A DNA stretch of 53,617 nucleotides from Actinomycetota bacterium (GTDB lineage: Bacteria > Actinomycetota > Actinomycetes > Nanopelagicales > Nanopelagicaceae), in NCBI GenBank assembly GCA_009698845.1, contig WLPI01000002.1, positions 1 to 53,617 of the forward strand, read 5' to 3'. Position 1 is the stretch's first letter, and every line of letters begins with the position of its first letter. Shown piece after piece: positions 48,187 through 53,617 of the stretch. The notes beneath the pieces were generated by a model that worked only from the letters and a program-made list of their open reading frames with translations, was not told where the DNA came from and searched no databases. The position numbers and the translations under genes are program-made.

Positions 48187-48378
48187 TTACATGCCCAAAA
48201 ACGCGGTGAGGCGCTTCTTTCCGCTATCGATGACTGCAAGAACTGATTTCTCTGGAACAGAGAGCAAATCTGCTATCTCTTGACTGCTCTTAGACCGTAA
48301 GTAATGCAGTGTCAGAATTATTCGTTCTTCTTCTGGCAGTGAGGCGAGCAACTGTGCCAAGGTTTGAGGGTTGCTCAT
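48187..48378 (-). CDS. Stand-alone sigma factor region 4 (HTH) protein
   Basis: 63 residues: LAQLLASLPEEERIILTLHYLRSKSSQEIADLLSVPEKSVLAVIDSGKKRLTAFLG is nearly the whole protein and fits sigma-70 region 4 (the -35-binding helix-turn-helix), with no region 2 in front. The sequence upstream contains an unrelated gene (SRPBCC), so this is not a truncation inside a longer frame that I can see. It starts 7 bases after TAATCT. It could be a region-4-only partner, an anti-sigma mimic or a DNA-binding regulator. Confidence 0.8.
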   Translation of the reverse strand: MSNPQTLAQLLASLPEEERIILTLHYLRSKSSQEIADLLSVPEKSVLAVIDSGKKRLTAFLGM

Positions 48379-48384
48379 ATTTCT

Positions 48385-48413
48385 AAGATTACTCGGGTTT
48401 CAAAGATTACTCG
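48385..48413 (-). repeat. Direct repeat AAGATTACTCG x2 with -10 hexamer at the sigma-like gene
   Basis: AAGATTACTCG occurs at 48385-48395 and 48403-48413, 18 bases apart. On the minus strand each copy contains TAATCT; the nearer TAATCT (48391-48386) is followed by 7 bases and the ATG at 48378. The repeat occupies the whole gap between the SRPBCC stop and this gene, so it may be an autoregulatory site or a doubled promoter. Confidence 0.55.
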
Positions 48414-48417
48414 ATGC

Positions 48418-48867
48418 TTAGAGGAAAGAACGAGCAAATTTTGAGAGTGATATGCGAACTCCAGCATAAAGAAATGGCGCCACGAGTAGAAAAACTGCCC
48501 GTGGAGCCAAGATCGTTTCCGACCAATCAAATCGAGTGCGATGTGAATTCTCTTCGGTCAAAACGAAAGACCCCGAACCCTTTAGAAGATTTCCGTGATG
48601 CAGGACATCACAACGTGAGGGTTCCTCCCAGCGAGTCACAGTCATGAGATCAAGAAGGCCGGGTGATTTAATTCTTGGATAAAACTTATAGAGGGGTCCA
48701 GTAAATGCTGCAATTGAAGTGCCAACTCCAGATTTCTTTTCGGAAGTAACCCAGACTTTAGTCTGCAGCATCCACTCACCTTGAGAATTCCAATCTGCGA
48801 TGCGGCGCCATACTTCAATGCGTGGAGCAGGAATCGAGAGTGAGATCGAAAGTTTATTCTCTCTCAT
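48418..48867 (-). CDS. SRPBCC (START/Bet v1-like) family protein
   Basis: 149 residues. LSISLSIPAPRIEVWRRIADWNSQGEW is the usual polyketide-cyclase-like start and the C-terminal RISLSKFARSFL helix closes the cavity. Such proteins bind hydrophobic ligands; the ligand is unknown. It starts one base after the LOG stop. Confidence 0.8.
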   Translation of the reverse strand: MRENKLSISLSIPAPRIEVWRRIADWNSQGEWMLQTKVWVTSEKKSGVGTSIAAFTGPLYKFYPRIKSPGLLDLMTVTRWEEPSRCDVLHHGNLLKGSGSFVLTEENSHRTRFDWSETILAPRAVFLLVAPFLYAGVRISLSKFARSFL

Positions 48868-48868
48868 G

Positions 48869-49408
48869 CTATTTCCGACCATGTGCTTTCGAAATTGCTT
48901 CCTCGGGCGTTGTCGTCCAATGAAGTAAATCGCGCATTCCAGGCTTTACAAATTTCTCTTCCTCAAGGTGTTCAACTAAATGATGAAGTGGCTCGTAAAT
49001 TCCGAATGGATCAAGAATGATTACAGGCTTATCGTGGAACTTTAAGTAGCGCCCTACCCAAATTTCAAATAGTTCTTCAAGAGTTCCAAGGCCGCCCGGT
49101 AAGGTTATAAAGGCATCCGAAAGCTCTTCGATTTTCGCTTTACGAATTCGCATCGAATCAACCACAATCAATTCATCGCTCTCGTGATCCGCAAATTCGA
49201 TATCAACTAATTTCTGTGGGATAACTCCGATGGTGCGTCCGCCTTTACTGCGCGCGCCCCTGGAAATAGCGCCCATTGCAGAAATATGGCCTCCACCAGA
49301 AACTAGTTCGGCGCCGCTTTCGGCAATCCCTGCTCCCAGTTCGAAGGCGAGATCAATGTATTTCGAATCAATCGAAGGTGATGAGGAGCAAAATACTGCG
49401 ATGCGCAT
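48869..49408 (-). CDS. LOG-family (TIGR00730) nucleotide 5'-monophosphate phosphoribohydrolase-like protein
   Basis: 179 residues. SGGGHISAMGAISRGA and the PGGLGTLEELFEIW motif are those of the lysine-decarboxylase-like LOG family, which cleave AMP-like nucleotides or cytokinin ribotides. The actual substrate here may be a purine nucleotide. TATCCT stands 7 bases before the ATG. It is divergent to dapD, as in M. tuberculosis (Rv1205/Rv1201c region). Confidence 0.92.
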   Translation of the reverse strand: MRIAVFCSSSPSIDSKYIDLAFELGAGIAESGAELVSGGGHISAMGAISRGARSKGGRTIGVIPQKLVDIEFADHESDELIVVDSMRIRKAKIEELSDAFITLPGGLGTLEELFEIWVGRYLKFHDKPVIILDPFGIYEPLHHLVEHLEEEKFVKPGMRDLLHWTTTPEEAISKAHGRK

Positions 49409-49415
49409 GATGCAC

Positions 49416-49421
49416 AGGATA
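49416..49421 (-). promoter_or_regulatory. -10 hexamer for LOG
   Basis: TATCCT on the minus strand is followed by 7 bases and the ATG at 49408. Confidence 0.5.
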
Positions 49422-49426
49422 GGGGT

Positions 49427-49432
49427 TAGGCT
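49427..49432 (+). promoter_or_regulatory. dapD: -10 hexamer for dapD
   Basis: TAGGCT is followed by 6 bases and the ATG at 49439. It is only 5 bases from the opposite-facing hexamer for LOG. Confidence 0.5.
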
Positions 49433-49438
49433 TAGAAC

Positions 49439-50356
49439 ATGTCTTCTTTAGCTCACGGCCATGGAATCGCAACCCTGTCGGGTACAACTGTGCTCGATGT
49501 CTGGTTTCCTAACCCATCCTTAGGTGCACTCACCGGTAATCCGGATGCATCCTTGTCAGCGCTTATCGGAAAAGATGACGTGCGGAATGTTCGCAAAGAA
49601 ATTGTCTCTGTCGAAATAGATTTAACTTCTGCTCCAAAAGATGCAACTGATGCTTACTTGCGTCTTCACTTGCTATCGCATCGTGTTGTAAAACCACACG
49701 GTCAGTCTCTTGATGGAATTTTTGGATTACTCGCCAATGTTGTCTGGACCTCTGCAGGACCGTGCGCTCTAGATGATTTCGAGATGACGCGCGCTCGGCT
49801 AAAGGCACACTTCGGACATGTAACAGTCTACGGAGTAGATAAGTTTCCGCGAATGGTTGATTACGTTGTTCCTAGCGGTGTCCGTATTGCAGATGCTGAT
49901 CGAGTTCGTTTGGGCGCATACCTTTCAACTGGCACAACTGTGATGCACGAAGGGTTTGTTAACTTCAATGCAGGAACTCTCGGTACATCAATGGTTGAAG
50001 GTCGAATCTCTGCAGGTGTAGTCGTAGGTGATGGAACGGATGTAGGTGGTGGTGCTTCAATTATGGGCACGCTCAGCGGCGGTGGGAAAGAAGTTATCTC
50101 TATCGGCGAAAAATGCCTCCTTGGTGCTAATTCAGGACTTGGAATTTCACTTGGAAATAACTGCGTCATTGAAGCTGGTACTTACATAACTGCAGCATCG
50201 AAAATAACATTGCCGGATGGAGAAGTTGTAAAGGCCGGAACTCTTTCAGGTGCACATAATGTGTTATTCCGGCGCAACTCACTTACAGGCGGATTAGAAG
50301 TCGTCGCACGTACTGGCACATGGGGTGGGCTGAACTCAGTTCTTCACGCTAACTAA
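49439..50356 (+). CDS. dapD: Tetrahydrodipicolinate N-succinyltransferase, actinobacterial type
   Basis: 305 residues. It succinylates tetrahydrodipicolinate in the lysine/diaminopimelate route, the step before dapC. The N-terminal part is the actinobacterial DapD domain ([12 protein letters not shown]); the central [32 protein letters not shown] is the left-handed beta-helix with active-site Glu and Gly-rich turn. The C-terminal [12 protein letters not shown] is typical. It has its own -10 hexamer. Confidence 0.95.
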   Translation: MSSLAHGHGIATLSGTTVLDVWFPNPSLGALTGNPDASLSALIGKDDVRNVRKEIVSVEIDLTSAPKDATDAYLRLHLLSHRVVKPHGQSLDGIFGLLANVVWTSAGPCALDDFEMTRARLKAHFGHVTVYGVDKFPRMVDYVVPSGVRIADADRVRLGAYLSTGTTVMHEGFVNFNAGTLGTSMVEGRISAGVVVGDGTDVGGGASIMGTLSGGGKEVISIGEKCLLGANSGLGISLGNNCVIEAGTYITAASKITLPDGEVVKAGTLSGAHNVLFRRNSLTGGLEVVARTGTWGGLNSVLHAN

Positions 50357-50364
50357 GCGACAAA

Positions 50365-51552
50365 CTAACCAAGATTGAAGTATGGAGAAGGAATCTTCGC
50401 TCTACTTCTAAATGTATCTCCGCGCAATAATTTGGTAGAACCATTACTTGAGGTACCTTTTATGTAAGTCACTGCTCCAGCAGAATTTCTCGAAATAATC
50501 TCGAGTGTGACAATATCCGCTAGAAGAAATGCTTTTGCTAATATTTCTTGAGTTGCAGAAGCTTTCCATTGTGCAAATCGAGGATTCAACTTGGGATCTA
50601 AGCCTGCGGGATCTGCCACTGATTGCGTATAGGGAGTTGCCTGGCCCCACGCATCAAATGTCGTTTGAGTAGCACCGCCAGATGACGAAGAGTAAAAAGC
50701 TTGAATTGGTTTGCCTTGATGTAACACCGCGAGGCTGGTTGATGTATCAACATTAGTTCTTTGAACCGCTGCCTTCCACAACTTTCCGATTTTTGGTTCT
50801 GCCTCTTTCGAGAAGCCAACAAAATTTTGGTCTCCAATATGTGAATACACATGGCAATCGCAGACACTTCTAATGCTGCCAATTTTGGCTAGCGCATATG
50901 AGCGAGCTGCAATCGCTTGCGCTTCAAGTACGGCAGCTGGCCACGCAGATGAGACTTCACTTATCCCCCACAAATATTCGTCATGAATTGAAAGTGAATT
51001 AGTTACCTCTAGGGCTCCGCGTACAACTTTCACTTGTATCTGGCCATACTTATATCGGACCGGTTTTCCTGGTCCAAAGAAAGTTAAAATCGTATTTGGA
51101 GCTCCCCAACGCACAGTGAGAACTCTTCCTTTTACTGCACCAATAGCAACAGTGTTCCCCTCAACCGCAAATATCGCAGCTGTCTGGGGAGAAATAGTAA
51201 GTGCAGGTACAGCAGTTACTGCTGCCGGGACATCCCCAACAAAAACATCTATTTTAGAATTCAGTTGTGTCGTTGACACTGAAAAGGTTTTTAAGGCTGT
51301 TCCAATGTTTACTCTAATTGTGTGCGTATCAACCACTGGCGCAACAACTACATCTTTGTAGTAATAGGTGAGTATCGCCGTCGCACTTTCGCCAGCTACA
51401 GCTTTCGCTTTAGCGCCTATTTGGCTCATTCCCACACCATGTCCATACCCTGAACCGGTAAATGCAAAACTCGCAGGTACTTCGGCAGCTGCAAATGGGG
51501 TTTGCGAAAACACAAGTACGGAAGAGAAAAGAATCACGGCTAATTTATTCAT
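50365..51552 (-). CDS. Secreted SpoIID/LytB-domain protein with permuted motif order
   Basis: 395 residues; signal peptide to about 23 (AAA before EVPAS). The GYGHGVGMSQIGAKAKA motif, usually at the C-terminus of SpoIID, is at 35-50 here, before HDEYLWGISEVSSAWPAAVLEAQAIAARSYALA (191-222), which carries the catalytic Glu. A GKPIQAFYSSSSGG segment and a beta-rich tail follow. SpoIID is a lytic transglycosylase for peptidoglycan; the same activity is possible but not proven. The start at 51552 is chosen for its signal peptide. It closes a three-gene envelope group with the GT2 gene. Confidence 0.88.
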   Translation of the reverse strand: MNKLAVILFSSVLVFSQTPFAAAEVPASFAFTGSGYGHGVGMSQIGAKAKAVAGESATAILTYYYKDVVVAPVVDTHTIRVNIGTALKTFSVSTTQLNSKIDVFVGDVPAAVTAVPALTISPQTAAIFAVEGNTVAIGAVKGRVLTVRWGAPNTILTFFGPGKPVRYKYGQIQVKVVRGALEVTNSLSIHDEYLWGISEVSSAWPAAVLEAQAIAARSYALAKIGSIRSVCDCHVYSHIGDQNFVGFSKEAEPKIGKLWKAAVQRTNVDTSTSLAVLHQGKPIQAFYSSSSGGATQTTFDAWGQATPYTQSVADPAGLDPKLNPRFAQWKASATQEILAKAFLLADIVTLEIISRNSAGAVTYIKGTSSNGSTKLLRGDTFRSRAKIPSPYFNLG

Positions 51553-51562
51553 GATTCGTAAC

Positions 51563-52561
51563 TCACTCAGAAGGAACAAGAGATTTAGGCGAGGTAATGA
51601 AGCCTGCTCCCCACGCAAAGTGCATAGTGGGTATTACTGTCAACAGAATTACGAACTCAAGAAAAGATGATGCAATTTTGGTTGATGCAATTAGGACAAA
51701 AGATGCATAAATGCCAGCTGGGATTAGAAAGATGCCAGATAGAAAAGTTCCTAGCAGTAGGGAAGCTACAAATCCCACAAGTGCAACCGGTGGAGCCAAG
51801 TATCGATAATTTATTGTTCCGGGATGCCTTCTAGATACTACGCGGCGCCATCGCCCATATTCAAAGTATTGTTTTGCTAACGCCTTAATCGTCGAACGAG
51901 GGCGATAAATAACTTCCAACCGTGGATCGAAATAAACAATGCCACCTTTTTCGCGCAATCTAAAGTTTAGCTCCCAGTCTTGAGCCCGCGTAAAGCGTTC
52001 ATCGAAACCGCCAATTGCCAAGAGTGCTTCACGACGAAATGCACCTAAATAAACTGTATCCACCGCACCAGCTTGACCACCAGTGTGAAATCTCGATGCA
52101 CCTACTCCGAATGGGCTTCGCATCGCACCTGCAACGGCATTCTCAAAACGAGTTGTTCCGTCAGCTGCCATCATGCCGCCAACATTGACAGCACCCGTTG
52201 AGTTTAGAATTTCTACAACGAGTGCAATGTAGTTTGATGGTATTTGTGCATGACCATCAACTCTGACCACTACAGGGCTTTGAGATTTTTTAAGCGCTAG
52301 ATTTAATCCAGCGGCAGTTCTTCCTGTCGGGCTTTGAACAATGACGACGCGTGAATCCGCCTCTGAAAGTTTCTTTGCAATCGCTGCCGTGTGATCACGT
52401 GAAGGGCCAATTGCCAAGATAACTTCAAGTGGACCTTGATAATTCTGAGAAAGAATTGAAGTTACTGCGCTTTCCAAATGAGATTCTTCATTGAGGACCG
52501 GAAGAATCACACTGACAGAAGGGTGCGGTGAGCCAATTAACCCTTGTATTGGTGTCGCCAT
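51563..52561 (-). CDS. Family 2 glycosyltransferase with C-terminal membrane helices
   Basis: 332 residues. SVSVILPVLNEESHLESAVTSILSQNYQG starts the GT2 domain; VVVRVDGHAQIP contains the metal-binding Asp pair, GGQAGAVDTVYLGAFRREAL and GGFDERFTRAQDWELNFRLRE follow. Two or three hydrophobic helices (about 255-310) end it. It likely adds sugars to a lipid-linked carrier for a cell-wall polymer. A strong GGAGGGG site stands before the ATG. It is divergent to the LCP gene, 36 bases apart. Confidence 0.9.
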   Translation of the reverse strand: MATPIQGLIGSPHPSVSVILPVLNEESHLESAVTSILSQNYQGPLEVILAIGPSRDHTAAIAKKLSEADSRVVIVQSPTGRTAAGLNLALKKSQSPVVVRVDGHAQIPSNYIALVVEILNSTGAVNVGGMMAADGTTRFENAVAGAMRSPFGVGASRFHTGGQAGAVDTVYLGAFRREALLAIGGFDERFTRAQDWELNFRLREKGGIVYFDPRLEVIYRPRSTIKALAKQYFEYGRWRRVVSRRHPGTINYRYLAPPVALVGFVASLLLGTFLSGIFLIPAGIYASFVLIASTKIASSFLEFVILLTVIPTMHFAWGAGFITSPKSLVPSE

Positions 52562-52585
52562 AACCCCTCCACGCTATCGTCCAAG

Positions 52586-52591
52586 TACCCT
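52586..52591 (+). promoter_or_regulatory. -10 hexamer for the LCP gene
   Basis: TACCCT is followed by 6 bases and GTG at 52598, the chosen start. Confidence 0.5.
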
Positions 52592-52597
52592 ACGGAT

Positions 52598-53617
52598 GTG
52601 AAAACACGTCGTGCGATTCGGATAATAACAACACTCTCTGTGAGTATTGTGATTCTCGCATCGATCTCCTGGCTTGGATTAGGTCAAGTCAGCGGGCAAA
52701 TTTCTAGGATTAGTGTATTTGGTGATCTTAAGGACCGCCCGGAGAAAACTTCACGGGCAATTAATTATCTCGTTGTGGGTTCTGATTCACGTGAAGGTCT
52801 CACCCAGGCACAGATTAAGAAATTAAGAGTTGGCAGCACGGCAGTTGCTGCTGGCGGACGGTCAGACACCATGTTCTTAGTGCATATTAGTAAAAGCCGC
52901 GATGCAGCCTTCATTGTCTCCCTCCCGCGTGACACATTGGTACAGGTACCTGCACACATTAGCCAAGATGGAACTAGGGATATTCCTGAGAAACCAGGCA
53001 AGCTCAATGCAGCTTTCGCTTTTGGTGGAGCGCCACTTCTTATTCAAACAATTGAAGCAAAAACCAATCTTCAAATAGATCACTACATTGAAATAAACTT
53101 TGCAGGATTTACTGGCGTAGTCGATGCACTTGGTGGAATAGAGGTCTGCTCCAAAGTTCCAATTAACGATCCGAAGAGTTATCTAGTTCTTAGTGCAGGA
53201 ACGCACTTACTCGACGGGCTAGAAGCGCTGAAGTATGTGCGTACTCGAGTTTTTGATGGCCGTGGAGATATTGGGCGCATGGAACGTCAGCAACAGTTCG
53301 TCAATGCAGTTGTGCGCAAGGCCACAAGCTCTGGAACTCTTCTTAATCCAGTTAAACTCGCAAAATTCTATAACGCAACTATTTCAACGGTGAAAATGGA
53401 TGAGGGAGTAGATAAGAATGACCTTCTTACTCTTGCAAAACAGTTAAGGAATCTCTCATCAGGCAATATTCGCACTCTCACTGTGCCGCTCTCAGATCCA
53501 AATGCCAGAGTTGCTGGGGTTGGGTCGGTCGTAGTTTGGGATGAAGAATTAGCTGCTGACCTTTGGACTCGAATTAGAAATGATCAAGCTCTTATTGACG
53601 TCGTGAAGCCTTCGCCA
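52598..53617 (+). CDS. LytR-CpsA-Psr (LCP) family cell-wall polymer ligase, N-terminal part
   Basis: 340 residues are visible and the frame is open at the window edge. After a GTG start and an anchor helix (RIITTLSVSIVILASISWL), the LCP domain shows NYLVVGSDSREG, GRSDTMFLVHIS, VSLPRDTLVQVP, GVVDALGGIEVC and YVRTR with GDIGRMERQQQFV. LCP enzymes attach wall polymers such as teichoic acids or arabinogalactan to peptidoglycan. A region after 295 appears to begin a C-terminal extension, cut here. It is divergent from GT2 and SpoIID genes, consistent with a cell-wall task. Confidence 0.92.
   Translation, partial: MKTRRAIRIITTLSVSIVILASISWLGLGQVSGQISRISVFGDLKDRPEKTSRAINYLVVGSDSREGLTQAQIKKLRVGSTAVAAGGRSDTMFLVHISKSRDAAFIVSLPRDTLVQVPAHISQDGTRDIPEKPGKLNAAFAFGGAPLLIQTIEAKTNLQIDHYIEINFAGFTGVVDALGGIEVCSKVPINDPKSYLVLSAGTHLLDGLEALKYVRTRVFDGRGDIGRMERQQQFVNAVVRKATSSGTLLNPVKLAKFYNATISTVKMDEGVDKNDLLTLAKQLRNLSSGNIRTLTVPLSDPNARVAGVGSVVVWDEELAADLWTRIRNDQALIDVVKPSP

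Overview
The window is 53.6 kb of a compact, fairly AT-rich chromosome from an actinobacterium. The lineage is read from the genes: two WhiB-type regulators, MtrAB, the mycothiol enzyme MshB, the actinobacterial DapD, PdtaS, MoeZ, and the families DUF3107, DUF3117, DUF3499, DUF5719, DUF6113, DUF6459 and DUF6912. Gene order recalls several blocks of the Mycobacterium and Streptomyces chromosomes (from memory, not searched). The tight packing, small proteins and modest G+C fit a streamlined freshwater lineage such as Nanopelagicales (acI). That last step is inference.

Layout. 1-5 kb: a cut-off TRIC-family channel gene diverging from a GH13 alpha-glucosidase, then (minus strand) an FKBP isomerase, argG and a methyltransferase. 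5-8.4 kb: a two-component pair, a secreted small protein, short HPF and two small membrane proteins. 8.4-12 kb: two PLP sulfur-amino-acid enzymes, an AlkA-type glycosylase, MsrA and tRNA-Arg(CCG). 12-16.7 kb: whiB1, pdtaS, DUF6912, two orphan Tad-like genes and DUF6459. 16.7-31.3 kb: a long minus-strand block, secA-comF-mtrB-mtrA-ahcY-manB-DUF3499-DUF5719-glycosyltransferase-whiB2-nucleotidyltransferase, which joins protein export, envelope two-component control, S-adenosylhomocysteine recycling and GDP-mannose/glycan assembly. 31.3-36.8 kb: dapC and ferredoxin, cysS with an extra N-terminal domain, then moeZ-mshB-DUF6113. 36.8-43.2 kb: TetR, DUF3107, DEAD-box helicase, MarC, PHP, EamA, an MgtE-N/CBS protein and DUF1003. 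43.2-49.4 kb: Mrp, TatB, HtrA, O-methyltransferase, PepA, DUF3117, a stand-alone sigma region-4 protein, SRPBCC and LOG. 49.4 kb to the end: dapD, SpoIID/LytB, a GT2 glycosyltransferase and a cut-off LCP ligase.

No stretch above 300 bases lacks a gene. I see no insertion sequence, prophage, CRISPR array or obvious island. Most of the window is ordinary conserved core genome, and I did not find a clearly new multi-gene system. The most notable signals concern gene expression: at least 23 starts carry a TANNNT hexamer exactly 6 or 7 bases before an ATG or GTG (a leaderless-mRNA arrangement), and two genes appear to start at ATT. Other points of note are a domain fused to cysS, a 63-residue stand-alone sigma region-4 protein with a duplicated promoter element, a Tad-like ATPase whose P-loop has lost its lysine, and the absence of lpqB and sigE/rseA from their usual neighbourhoods.
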